Shown piece by piece: positions 25,276 to 34,316 of a stretch of DNA of 64,000 nucleotides. A model generated the notes under the pieces. The model was not told the origin of the DNA, made no database searches, and was given only the letters and a program-made list of their open reading frames with translations. Each line of letters begins with the position of its first letter. Positions within the stretch are counted from its first letter, which is position 1. The DNA is from Bacillota bacterium. GTDB taxonomy: Bacteria > Bacillota > Bacilli > Paenibacillales > Paenibacillaceae. The translations under genes and the position numbers were made by a program. The DNA lies in the NCBI GenBank assembly GCA_023460795.1, contig JAEWPC010000080.1:62001-126000 (forward strand). The letters are read 5' to 3'.

Positions 25276-26550
25276 CTAGTTCGACCCCTTTTCGTTCGGT
25301 TTGAATGTTTGTATCGCTTCGGCCAGTCCGTTAAGCGGAACCGACCGCTGTTCTCCCGATGCCAAATGCTTCAATGCGATCTCTCCGCGAGCGAGCTCGT
25401 CGTCGCCGAGCACGGCCGCGAACCTCGCGCCTAGACGGTCGGCCGCTTTGAACTGCGCCTTCGTGCCGCGCCCCTTGTAATCGCGCTCCGCCGCGATGCC
25501 CGCGCTTCGCAGTCGGTGCAGAATACCCGGCGTCGCTTGCTCCGCGCGTTCGCCAAGAGCGACGAGGTAAACCTCGATATCGTCGCCGAGATCCGGCTTC
25601 ACGCCCTGGCTCTCGAGCAGCAGCACTGTCCGCTCCAGACCCAATCCCAAGCCTACGCCCGGCTGGTCGTCGCCGCCGATCTGCGCCACGAGACCGTTGT
25701 AGCGTCCGCCGCCGCCGATCGTGTCGATCGCGCCGATGCCTTGCGCCTTGTACTCGAACGCCGTGTGCGTGTAATAATCGAGACCGCGAACGAGCCGAGG
25801 GTTCAATTGATACGGAATGTTCATCTCGTCCAAGATCGCCCGTACGCGGGCGAAGTGGCTCTCGCATTCCTCGTCCAGGTTATCGAGGATCGAAGGCGCG
25901 CCTTCGAACTTCGCCTGGTCGACTTTGCAGTCGAGTACGCGGAGCGGATTGCGCTCCATGCGGGATTGGCAATCCTTGCACAGGCTATCCTTCATCGGCA
26001 GCAAGAACGCAAGCAGCTTCTCGCGGAACGCGGCCCGCACGGCCGGGGTTCCGACGGAGTTCAGGTCGACGGTTACTCCCTTCAACCCGACTTCCGCGTA
26101 GAAGGCGTACCCGAGTGCGATCACTTCCGCGTCGAGCGCCGGATCCGTCGAACCTATCGCTTCGATGCCGAACTGATGGAATTGCCGGTATCTGCCCGCC
26201 TGCGCCCGCTCGTAGCGGAACATCGGTCCGATGTAGTACAGCTTCGCGATGTCCGGTTCGCCGTACAGCTTGTTCTCCACGTAAGCGCGGACGGTGCCCG
26301 CGGTGCCTTCCGGACGCAGCGTCATGCTTCTGTTACCGCGGTCCTCGAACGTGTACATTTCCTTCTCTACGATATCCGTCGTCTCGCCTACCCCTCGATT
26401 GAACAGCTCCGTCGACTCGAAGATCGGCGTCCGGATTTCATGGTAGCGATAGCGTCTTCCTAAATCTCTTGCTTTGCTCTCGACGTATTGCCACAGCGCG
26501 CTCTTGCCGGGCAGTATATCCTGCGTGCCGGTTGGTTTCTGGTAACCCAT
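25276..26550 (-). CDS. hisS: Histidyl-tRNA synthetase
   Basis: Class II synthetase charging tRNA-His, 424 residues from ATG 26550. The longer open frame to 26664 runs through the T-box antiterminator and is not translated. Signatures: KPTGTQDILPGKSALW at the N-terminus, motif 2 region MFRYERAQAGRYRQFHQFG, HisA-specific RLVRGLDYYTHTAFEY, motif 3 GVGLGLERTVLLLE, and a C-terminal anticodon-binding domain. It is the first gene of hisS-aspS-tcdA and is controlled by the T-box leader. Confidence 0.97.
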   Translation of the reverse strand: MGYQKPTGTQDILPGKSALWQYVESKARDLGRRYRYHEIRTPIFESTELFNRGVGETTDIVEKEMYTFEDRGNRSMTLRPEGTAGTVRAYVENKLYGEPDIAKLYYIGPMFRYERAQAGRYRQFHQFGIEAIGSTDPALDAEVIALGYAFYAEVGLKGVTVDLNSVGTPAVRAAFREKLLAFLLPMKDSLCKDCQSRMERNPLRVLDCKVDQAKFEGAPSILDNLDEECESHFARVRAILDEMNIPYQLNPRLVRGLDYYTHTAFEYKAQGIGAIDTIGGGGRYNGLVAQIGGDDQPGVGLGLGLERTVLLLESQGVKPDLGDDIEVYLVALGERAEQATPGILHRLRSAGIAAERDYKGRGTKAQFKAADRLGARFAAVLGDDELARGEIALKHLASGEQRSVPLNGLAEAIQTFKPNEKGSN

Positions 26551-26574
26551 CGTTCGTTCACTCCTTCTTTCGGC

Positions 26575-26961
26575 AAATAAAAAAAGCCCCCGCCCGCGAC
26601 GATGTCGGAATCGTCGGGGACGAGAGCTGTACGTATGTGCTCCCGCGGTGCCACCCGCATTCAAACCGTCCGCTTACCGTTCCGATAATGGAACGAGCAA
26701 TGTTCGGTTTGCGCTTCAATCCGGTTAACGCCCGGCTACGCCATAACGCTACTGGGCTCGTTCGCTCGTGCCGAGCGACGCCGTTCGCGGTAGGATCTCG
26801 AGGGGGTCATTCATCCGTTCATGGTCGGAAAGCTTGCAGCCATATCCGCAAACGTTACCTGGCGGCACACGCCGTAGACGGTTGCAGAAGGGCTTTCCTC
26901 TCTGGGGACCTGGGTCCGGATTACTTATCCCTGTCATCGAATTTCAAGCGGATTTCAATTG
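26575..26961 (-). ncRNA. T-box riboswitch leader of hisS-aspS
   Basis: The minus strand carries the T-box antiterminator motif GGGTGGCACCGCGG (26656-26643). Downstream is a strong terminator (26628-26586) ending in seven Ts. A stem I region lies further upstream (about 26940-26780). Uncharged tRNA would stabilise the antiterminator and allow expression. A GAC triplet after GAAT near 26808 is a candidate Asp specifier, but I could not fold stem I confidently, and a His specifier (CAC) was not found in that position. Confidence 0.9.
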
Positions 26962-26967
26962 TTATAT

Positions 26968-26996
26968 ATTGTAGTCTGTTGCCGGATGGCTGTCAA
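26968..26996 (-). promoter_or_regulatory. Sigma-A promoter of the hisS T-box leader
   Basis: TTGACA (26996-26991) and TACAAT (26973-26968) on the minus strand are separated by exactly 17 bp. The start would be near 26961, giving a leader of about 410 nt. Confidence 0.88.
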
Positions 26997-27025
26997 GGCG
27001 ACCGATATCCCGCGTACAAGAAAAT

Positions 27026-27050
27026 AACCCGCCGAAGGTCTCGGCAGGTT
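27026..27050 (-). terminator. Terminator after the SLH-protein gene
   Basis: AACC-GCCGA pairs with TCGGC-GGTT, and the minus strand runs into ATTTTCTTG. It lies about 130 bp beyond the stop of the SLH gene; the stretch 27051-27181 between them shows nothing else I can name. Confidence 0.65.
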
Positions 27051-27181
27051 CAAGTTAATTCTATTGAAAAAAGGGGGTCGTCTATAGAGTAATCCATATA
27101 GGTTAAGCCAACGTGAATAAAAGATTACAGTTATATTACAAAAACGAACGATGGTGGCTGCTAGCCCCTGGTATATCCAGC

Positions 27182-28525
27182 TTACAGCTGTGGATCGACG
27201 AATAATTCGTAAATCGAGGAGAACTGTCCGTCTTTTTCTACGACCAGATATATATAGGTAGGCATCATGATAGGGTGATCCGGAATAAAAGTACTGCCAG
27301 AAGAGCTACCGTCAAGAGCCCCGTCGCCGCAGAACTGCATGCTAATCCAATCACCTGTATACGAGCCTTGCCACATTGCTTTAATATCTTGCGGTGCGTA
27401 ACTCGAAGTATCTACCAGAGCTCCGGCTGCGACGTAATAAACCGTCGCCGGACCTGATCCCGAATAATGAACCGTAATATCAATGGTCGGAATCGCGGGT
27501 TCATACACCGAATAAGTCACGGAAGTTACGGTAAGCGACCCGCTTGAAGACGGCGAGTTGTACGTAACGACCGGCGGTGGCGCGTTCGTCACCTCTAGAA
27601 CCAATGGATTCTCTGGAGGAGTGATCGCATTGCTGAACTTCGTAGTCACTCCCGCGACGTCAATTACCGGATTCGCTAAGCTTCCCGGATTAAATCCCGG
27701 ACGCAGCTTAACGATCAGCGTCTTGCCGTCGGCAGACAGTTCGAAGCTGTCCAGACTGTCGCTCAGCGCGATGCCGTTGATCTTGATGTTGGACAGCTTG
27801 ATCGATTTCGGATCGATCGCCGTCGTGAAGTCGATCGTCAGCTCCTTATTCCCGTCCAGCTTGGCCGCGTCGACCTTAAGCGGTTGCTCGACCTCACGCG
27901 CCATTTCGAACGATGACGCAACGAGCAGATCGCGGCTGGCTTCCGTATTCCCGCCGAACTTTCCGTCCTCGCCATTAGATAACAACTTCAGTTCGAGCGC
28001 CAATGCGACGTATCCTTTGGCCCAGTCGGACACGGTGCCGTCGTTAACGCCTGTCGTGTTCTTGACATCGGCCTCTTTGCCCAGGGTACGGACCAAGAAA
28101 GTCGCCAACTGTTCCTTCGTCACTGTGCCGGCCGGATCGAATTGACCGTTGCCTACGCCGTCCGTAATGCCGGCCTTCTTAATGGCCTCGATATACGGCA
28201 ATGCCCAGCCGTTCGCCGCGTCGTCCGCTTTAACGTCTTTGAACGACGACGTCTTCAGATCGGCCTCGACCTGCAATCCCATGATCAACGCCGCCACTTT
28301 CGCGAATTGCGCCCGGTTCATCTCTTCCTTGAGTCCGAACGAGCTGTCGCTTACGCCGTCGAATATTCCAGCGTTGATCATCGCGTCGAACTTCGCTTTC
28401 GTCGCCGCGTCCAAATCTTTCAGATCGCTGAAATCGGCCGACGTCTTCGCGAAAGCCAACGACGCGGGAACGAACAACGCACAGGCAAGCAACATTACGC
28501 CTAATTTTCTTATACGCTTTGCCAT
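27182..28525 (-). CDS. Secreted SLH-domain protein of unknown function
   Basis: A 447-residue exported protein. The signal peptide (KRIRKLGVMLLACALFVPAS, cleavage after AFA near residue 26) is followed by three SLH repeats (about 30-205; FSDLKDLD, FKDVKADDAANGWALPYIEA and SDWAKGYVALALEL mark them) that would attach it to pyruvylated wall polymer. The rest contains a small beta-rich domain (about 210-305) and a Ser-rich linker. The C-terminal region has no catalytic motif I recognise. It is divergent from the large SLH glucanase, with both promoters in the 330-bp gap, so the two may be functionally linked at the cell surface. Confidence 0.85.
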   Translation of the reverse strand: MAKRIRKLGVMLLACALFVPASLAFAKTSADFSDLKDLDAATKAKFDAMINAGIFDGVSDSSFGLKEEMNRAQFAKVAALIMGLQVEADLKTSSFKDVKADDAANGWALPYIEAIKKAGITDGVGNGQFDPAGTVTKEQLATFLVRTLGKEADVKNTTGVNDGTVSDWAKGYVALALELKLLSNGEDGKFGGNTEASRDLLVASSFEMAREVEQPLKVDAAKLDGNKELTIDFTTAIDPKSIKLSNIKINGIALSDSLDSFELSADGKTLIVKLRPGFNPGSLANPVIDVAGVTTKFSNAITPPENPLVLEVTNAPPPVVTYNSPSSSGSLTVTSVTYSVYEPAIPTIDITVHYSGSGPATVYYVAAGALVDTSSYAPQDIKAMWQGSYTGDWISMQFCGDGALDGSSSGSTFIPDHPIMMPTYIYLVVEKDGQFSSIYELFVDPQL

Positions 28526-28699
28526 TCTACCCTTCCCTCCTTTGTTTGATTACTTATCTTTTATCGGATAAATATTCCTATTTTTTAGTTATATCGCCAC
28601 CAACAAGAAAATTTACGGAGGCTGACGCTGCTCGTTGAATATCGTGTCGTAAACCCCGAACAAACCGAAATTCCGGCCCGTCAGCCGAAAAATGGAGAA

Positions 28700-28729
28700 T
28701 TGAACCCCCGATGCGAACCCTCTTATAAT
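28700..28729 (+). promoter_or_regulatory. Sigma-A promoter of the GH16 glucanase gene
   Basis: TTGAAC (28700-28705), an 18-bp spacer, and TATAAT (28724-28729). The start would be near 28736. In the remaining part of the gap (28526-28699) I see nothing definite. Confidence 0.7.
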
Positions 28730-28736
28730 CAAAACT

Positions 28737-28781
28737 GTCCAGGTGGACGTTTTCTTTTATTCGTCCAAGAAAACGCTTTCA
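28737..28781 (+). promoter_or_regulatory. cre site (CcpA) and adjoining inverted repeats in the glucanase leader
   Basis: On the minus strand 28781-28768 reads TGAAAGCGTTTTCT, a close match to the catabolite-responsive element. It lies about 32-45 bp after the predicted start, a usual roadblock position. It overlaps a 9-bp inverted repeat (CGTTTTCTT at 28748-28756 with AAGAAAACG at 28767-28775). A perfect GTCC-AGGT-GGAC repeat sits at 28737-28748. Confidence 0.75.
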
Positions 28782-28858
28782 AATTTCGACAGGAATAGCG
28801 GTAGGGAGGAGCCGTGTTCCAGAAGCGAAATGATGACCAGAAGGGAAGGATCAGAATT

Positions 28859-31800
28859 ATGAATCTACGAAGCCTAGTCAGAAAAAGCACGATGACAGCC
28901 GGCGCATTCATCCTTAGCTGCTCCCTCGTCTTTGGCGGCGCGTTCGCGGCGTCGCCTGCCGCTTCAAGCCAGTCGGCCCTATTCAAGGATCTGCGGCAGA
29001 CGCATTGGGCAGCATCATCATTGGCCAAGCTGAAGCAATACGGCCTCATCTCGGGATATGCCGACGGCACCGTTAAGCCGGACGCTCCGATCACGCGCGC
29101 GGAATTCGCGGCGGTCGTCAACCGGATGTTCGGTTATCCGATGCCGGAATCGTTCAGCGCCGGCGACGTCGCCAAGAACTCATGGGCGTACTCCGATATC
29201 GCCAAAGCGGTAAGCGCCGGCTACTACAAGCTTGATGCCGCGAACAAAGCGCGCCCGAACGATCGGCTATCGCGCGCCGAAGCCGCAGCGGCGCTGACCG
29301 ACGTATTCCATCTGTCGCCGATCGCCGAGACAAGCTCCGCCCCGTTCAACGATATCGATGGCCTGAATCCGGAACTCCAAGATGCTATTCACGCGCTATC
29401 GGATGCCGGTTACGCCAACGGATTCGCGGACGGAACCTTCAGACCCGGCAAGCCGATCTCCCGTGCCGAGCTGGCCGTACTGCTTGACCGGTTGACGGGA
29501 CTGTACGTGCACGAATCGGGTACGGTTACCGCCGGTAAAGTTGCGGGCAACGCCGTCTTGAATCATGATGGGATCGTGCTGCAGGACACGGCGGTTGCCG
29601 GCAATCTGATCTTGGCGCCGGGCATCGACGACGGAGATGCGACGCTAGAACGCGTGAGCGTGGGCGGAGAGACGTTCATCCAAGGCGGCGGCGAGCACAG
29701 CGTTCACCTTATCGGCTCCAAGCTCGGCGTCGTTCACGTGGATAGGAGTAACGGCATCGTGCGCGTCGTCGTCAGCGGCGAGGTAGACCGTTTGGTCGTT
29801 GATGGACAATCGCGCATCGAGCTAGCCGAAGGCGCGGTGGTCAAGCAGTTGATCGTCACGCCTGGCGCTAAGTCTACGACGATCGAAGGCAAGGGCAAGA
29901 TCGAGAACGTCGACAATCAGGCTGCCGACGTCACGTTCAATGGCGAACCGCTGCAATCGACGCCGCCGGCCGGACCTTCGGGTGGAATCACGACCACGCC
30001 GCCAAGCACGAGTCCCCGCAATGAGCCGAGCATTGATCCGGCCTCTCCTGCCGGTGACGAGCTTTGGACGCTCGTCTGGAGCGACGAATTCGAGAACGGC
30101 AGCATCGCCCCGAACAAATGGACGTTCGACCTGACGAACGGCGCGTCCATAGGCAATCCGGGCTGGGGCAATAACGAGCTCGAGTATTATACGAACCGGC
30201 CTGAGAATGTCCAAGAGCAGAACGGCAAGCTGCTGATTACGGCGCGCAAGGAAGCCGCGAAATACGAAGGCTTCGATTACACGTCGGCTAGAATCAAAAC
30301 CAAAGGCCTGTTCGCCCAAAAATACGGCAAGTTCGAGATACGCGCCAAAGCGTCGACGGGCAAAGGCTTGTGGCCTGCGATCTGGATGCTGCCGGAAGAC
30401 ACGACGGAATACGGCACGTGGGCCGCATCCGGCGAGATCGACATTATGGAAGGCTGGGGCAGCCGCCCGCACGACATCGCCGGCACGATTCACTACGGTC
30501 AGCAATGGCCGGGCAACACGTATTCCGGCAAGGAGTACACGTTCGAAGGCAGCACCATTAGTGAATTCCATACTTATGCGCTGGAATGGGAGCCTGGAGA
30601 GCTTCGCTGGTATGTCGACGGCCACCTGTACTCGACGAAGAACGACTGGTATAGCAAGAGTTCCGGCAATCCCGCGAACTTCGCTTACCCGGCGCCGTTC
30701 GATCAAGAGTTCCACTTGCTGATGAACCTAGCGGTCGGCGGTAACTTCGACGGCAATCCGACGGAGGAGACGCCTTTCCCAAGCACGATAGAGATCGATT
30801 ACGTCCGTGCATACGAGCTAACGGGACGGCCTTATCGCGAGCCTGTGCCGGTAGAATATCCGAAGGAGGATTATCTGCCTGGCGCCAAGTTGCCGCAGGG
30901 CGATGATAAGGACCTCGTCTACAACGCCGACTACACGCAGAGCGAAGATGGCGACCCAGGCATGGGAATCGCGGGAACCGCGCATTGGGAGTTGTTCACC
31001 GGCGAAGGCGGTGCCGGGAATGTAACGATCGATACGATCGGCGGAATCCGCTACGCCAAAGTCAACATTACGGCTGCCGGCGGCCAGCCTTATTCCGTCC
31101 AGCCGAAAGCGATCGTCTCGCTGGCCCAAGGACGCTACTACAAATTGACTTTCCAAGCGAAATCGGATTCGGCTAGAAACTTGAACGTCCGGATAACCGG
31201 CGGAGAGTCGCGCGGATTCATCGCTTACTCGCCATCGCTGGACGCAGCGCTCACGGACGGCTTCAACACTTACGAAATGTCGTTCCAGATGAAGCAGGAT
31301 TCCGATAACGCCGCCCGCATCGAGTTCAACGCGGGTACGAACGTAAAGCCCGTATGGATCGGCCAGGCGAAGCTGATCGAGATCGACGGCATTCCATTCG
31401 AACACGATCTCCCCAAGAAGCCGCTCGACGACGGAAACCACCTCTATAACGGGACCTTCGACCAAGGCGAAACGGACCGCATGAGTTTCTGGCACATAGC
31501 GGCTGCCGAAGGCGCGTCGGTTACCGCCAGCGTGAATCCTCTCGATCGGAATTTGACGATGGAGATCGCGGACGGCGGCGCTTCGGCTTCAGACGTGAAG
31601 CTGTTGCAGAAAGGCGCTTGGCTGCTGCACGGACACGATTACAAGGCAACGTTCGACGCGAAAGCATCCGCGGCGCGACCGATCGTCGTAGCGCTCGCGT
31701 CCAAGGATGGCAGCATCGTCCTGCAGCAAACCGTTAACTTAGCAGCCGGTTCTAACAAAGTTAACGTAAGTCTAGACAACTTTAACGGCGCGGACGACAC

Positions 31801-34003
31801 GGAAGGACAGTTCCAGCTGCTTCTCGGCGGCGCAACGGGAACCGTCGTGCTCGATAACCTCAAGCTGACGCGCACGTCGACTTACATTCCGGACAACGTC
31901 GTATTCTATCCGCTGAGCAACGGGGATTTCACCGGCGGTCTGACCGGTTGGGAAGCGATCTCCGATAGCGGCGGCGCGGTTACCGCGGCGGTTGCCGAAG
32001 AGGCAGCTAAGCTTACCGTGTCCAGCCAAGGAAGCAACCCGTGGAGCGCTATGCTTAACCAGAACGGTTTGCCGCTTAGCACGGGCATGACTTATATCGT
32101 TCGTTTCGATGCCAAGGCTTCCATCCCGAGGAAAATGGAGGTCATTGCGGAGAACGGAGCTTACTTCCGGTATTTCGATCAAACGTACGACCTAGGGACG
32201 ACCATGCAAACGTACGAATCCGAATTCACGATGCCCAAGGACGATACGCTGAATTTGAAATTTCTAATGGGCTTAATCGCGAATACCTCCGCGCTTGGCC
32301 AGACGCACGACGTGACGATCGATAACGTCGCGTTCGAGATCAAGAACGCTCCTGTCGCTAAGCCGCCTTCTCTGTTCGCGGACGCGACGGGCAACACCGT
32401 CGGCTCTCCGATCGCTATAACGTTCCCGGATCATCCGGCATGGCGGTCAGCCGTCACGCAAATCACGATCAACGGAGAAGTGATCGGTTCCGATCAAGGA
32501 ACTCTCGCCGCAGGAACCTTGACGATCACCGCAGAGTCGTTCCCGGCCGCAGGCAGCTACGCGATCCGCGTCAAAGCTAGCGGCTACGCGGACGCAGCCG
32601 TCACGCAGACCGTTCTAGCGGGAGACGGCAACCTCGTCATCAACGGCAGCTTCGACAGCGGCGCCTCAAGCTGGCTGACATGGTCCGGAGATGGCGGGAC
32701 CGCGACCTTGACGGTCGAAGACGGCCAAGCGAAGCTCGCAATCGGCTCCAAGGGCCCTCAGAACTGGTCCAACCAGTTCTATCAGGCCAGCATTCCGATG
32801 GTCGCGGGACGTACCTACGAGCTTCAGTTCAAGGCTTCGTCGACGATCGATCGGCCGATTACCGTCGAATTCACCGACACGTCCGGAGGCGCGAAATCGT
32901 TCAATCTGACGTCGACGGAAACGGTATTCGCAACGACTTTCAAAGTAAATAGCAGCACCCCCCTCAAGCTCAATTACTTGATCGGCAACGTCACGGTCGA
33001 AGACGCTGCCACTCCTGCGGATGCCCATACGATTACGATCGACGACGTCGTGATCAAGGAAGTGCCGACAGGCCACGAGCTTCTCAACGGGACATTCGAT
33101 ACGAATCCGGATCACTGGACTCTCTACAACAAGCCGGGTGAGGCTAACGCCTCTCTGGAAGTTACGGGCGGAGAGCTCAACGTGAACTGGGCGGGTTATG
33201 ACGGCTTCGAAATCTGGGGCACGCAACTGAGTCAGGACGGACTCCAGCTGGACGCCGACAAGACGTACAGACTCTCGTTCCAGATCAAGTCCACGATCGA
33301 CAAGACGATCAAACTGTCCGTTGAGAAGGGGACCGACTATAACGTGCAATACTTACCGGCCGGGGATATTCCGTTGACCGGAGGAGACGGTTTCGTGACC
33401 GTCACCAAGGACTTCTCGGTCGGCGCGGCTTCCGAGCCGAACGGCAAGGTCGTCCTCCAGATGGGAGGCAACCACGCCGGGGCGCATACGATCACGATCG
33501 ACAACGTGACGCTCGCCGAAGTCGTCGTCCCGCCGCCATCCGGTCACGAGCTGCTGAACGGTACGTTCGATACGGATACGACCGGCTGGACTATGTATAC
33601 AAGCGACGGATCGAACGCCGTAACTTCCGCAGTCTACGGGAAGCTTGAGGTCGAATTCATGTCTTACGACGGCTGGTTCAACTATTCGACGCAAGTCTAT
33701 CAGGAGCAACTGAGGCTAGAGACGGGGATAACGTACGTCGTAAGCTTCGAAGCGAGCTCCTCGATCGACAAGACGATTAGCGTCGAGGTCGGGCGGGGCG
33801 GCGGAGGCGCGCATCAGCCCGCGACTTCGTTCAACTTGACGAGCGAACCGCGGACGTTCACGTTCGAGTTCACCGTAACCGGAACCGACCAGAACGCCAA
33901 GCTGAACTTCTTGCTTGGCAGCAATATGGTGCCTTCAGAGGACTTCCTCCCGCACAGCATCTGGATCGACAACGTTACGTTGACCGAGAAGACGGCCGAT
34001 TAG
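28859..34003 (+). CDS. SLH-anchored GH16 endo-beta-1,3-glucanase (laminarinase) with multiple CBM4/9-like modules
   Basis: A 1,714-residue modular exoenzyme. In order: signal peptide (1-31), three SLH repeats (about 40-215), a beta-rich domain (about 220-370), a Pro/Ser linker, a GH16 catalytic domain (about 402-653), then six CBM4/9-like jelly-roll modules starting near 688, 863, 1020, 1261, 1409 and 1566, each opening with NGxFD-type sequence. A DUF1533-like domain lies between the third and fourth (about 1167-1250). The GH16 site is GEIDIMEG with nucleophile Glu526 and acid/base Glu531; the Met insertion marks the laminarinase branch. The start at 28859 uses GGAAGGA eight bases upstream. 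It would degrade beta-1,3-glucans at the cell surface and is probably under glucose repression. Confidence 0.93.
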   Translation: MNLRSLVRKSTMTAGAFILSCSLVFGGAFAASPAASSQSALFKDLRQTHWAASSLAKLKQYGLISGYADGTVKPDAPITRAEFAAVVNRMFGYPMPESFSAGDVAKNSWAYSDIAKAVSAGYYKLDAANKARPNDRLSRAEAAAALTDVFHLSPIAETSSAPFNDIDGLNPELQDAIHALSDAGYANGFADGTFRPGKPISRAELAVLLDRLTGLYVHESGTVTAGKVAGNAVLNHDGIVLQDTAVAGNLILAPGIDDGDATLERVSVGGETFIQGGGEHSVHLIGSKLGVVHVDRSNGIVRVVVSGEVDRLVVDGQSRIELAEGAVVKQLIVTPGAKSTTIEGKGKIENVDNQAADVTFNGEPLQSTPPAGPSGGITTTPPSTSPRNEPSIDPASPAGDELWTLVWSDEFENGSIAPNKWTFDLTNGASIGNPGWGNNELEYYTNRPENVQEQNGKLLITARKEAAKYEGFDYTSARIKTKGLFAQKYGKFEIRAKASTGKGLWPAIWMLPEDTTEYGTWAASGEIDIMEGWGSRPHDIAGTIHYGQQWPGNTYSGKEYTFEGSTISEFHTYALEWEPGELRWYVDGHLYSTKNDWYSKSSGNPANFAYPAPFDQEFHLLMNLAVGGNFDGNPTEETPFPSTIEIDYVRAYELTGRPYREPVPVEYPKEDYLPGAKLPQGDDKDLVYNADYTQSEDGDPGMGIAGTAHWELFTGEGGAGNVTIDTIGGIRYAKVNITAAGGQPYSVQPKAIVSLAQGRYYKLTFQAKSDSARNLNVRITGGESRGFIAYSPSLDAALTDGFNTYEMSFQMKQDSDNAARIEFNAGTNVKPVWIGQAKLIEIDGIPFEHDLPKKPLDDGNHLYNGTFDQGETDRMSFWHIAAAEGASVTASVNPLDRNLTMEIADGGASASDVKLLQKGAWLLHGHDYKATFDAKASAARPIVVALASKDGSIVLQQTVNLAAGSNKVNVSLDNFNGADDTEGQFQLLLGGATGTVVLDNLKLTRTSTYIPDNVVFYPLSNGDFTGGLTGWEAISDSGGAVTAAVAEEAAKLTVSSQGSNPWSAMLNQNGLPLSTGMTYIVRFDAKASIPRKMEVIAENGAYFRYFDQTYDLGTTMQTYESEFTMPKDDTLNLKFLMGLIANTSALGQTHDVTIDNVAFEIKNAPVAKPPSLFADATGNTVGSPIAITFPDHPAWRSAVTQITINGEVIGSDQGTLAAGTLTITAESFPAAGSYAIRVKASGYADAAVTQTVLAGDGNLVINGSFDSGASSWLTWSGDGGTATLTVEDGQAKLAIGSKGPQNWSNQFYQASIPMVAGRTYELQFKASSTIDRPITVEFTDTSGGAKSFNLTSTETVFATTFKVNSSTPLKLNYLIGNVTVEDAATPADAHTITIDDVVIKEVPTGHELLNGTFDTNPDHWTLYNKPGEANASLEVTGGELNVNWAGYDGFEIWGTQLSQDGLQLDADKTYRLSFQIKSTIDKTIKLSVEKGTDYNVQYLPAGDIPLTGGDGFVTVTKDFSVGAASEPNGKVVLQMGGNHAGAHTITIDNVTLAEVVVPPPSGHELLNGTFDTDTTGWTMYTSDGSNAVTSAVYGKLEVEFMSYDGWFNYSTQVYQEQLRLETGITYVVSFEASSSIDKTISVEVGRGGGGAHQPATSFNLTSEPRTFTFEFTVTGTDQNAKLNFLLGSNMVPSEDFLPHSIWIDNVTLTEKTAD

Positions 34004-34014
34004 GCCATAACGAT

Positions 34015-34065
34015 TAAAGCCCCGCCGATTCCTATGGCATATGCCATGAAATCGGCGGGGCTTTA
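34015..34065. terminator. Strong bidirectional terminator after the glucanase gene
   Basis: AAAGCCCCGCCGATT pairs perfectly with AATCGGCGGGGCTTT, and the loop contains a further ATGGCATATGCCAT palindrome. It lies 12 bp past the glucanase stop and 11 bp past the stop of the small minus-strand gene, so it serves both. Confidence 0.9.
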
Positions 34066-34075
34066 ATGTTCCAAT

Positions 34076-34255
34076 CTATCCGCGTCCGCCCGGAGGGTGC
34101 CGTCTGCCGTTCGCGGCTCCCGCCGCTGGACCTGCGCCAAGCTCCGCTCCGAACTCCTCGCGTCCGGTTTCGAACGCCATCGCTTCTCTGCGCTCAGGCA
34201 TTAAGCCTTCCCGCATAAACCATTCCAGCTTCGCTTCCTTGCGCGATTGCCGCAT
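34076..34255 (-). CDS. Small 59-residue hypothetical protein
   Basis: This frame starts at ATG 34255 with GGGAGA seven bases upstream and ends at TAG 34076. The product starts MRQSRKEAKLEWFMREGLMP and continues with a charged helical half (ERREAMAFETGREEFGAELG), then a Gly/Ala tail ending RRHPPGGRG. It has no signal peptide or membrane helix. The good ribosome-binding site, a terminator directly after it and the amphipathic composition argue that it is real. I do not recognise the family. It lies 61 bp upstream of dtd and could be unrelated to it. Confidence 0.6.
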   Translation of the reverse strand: MRQSRKEAKLEWFMREGLMPERREAMAFETGREEFGAELGAGPAAGAANGRRHPPGGRG

Positions 34256-34316
34256 GCCATCATCTCCCGAAGAAGTGTCGGCATCTAGTATCTCCCATGC
34301 GCGAAGCTTTCAATCT

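Noticed and set aside
29822..31495. Long antisense frames inside the glucanase gene
   Set aside because: Arg/Val-rich translations typical of the opposite strand of a GC-rich gene. The coding frame is fixed by SLH, GH16 and CBM motifs.
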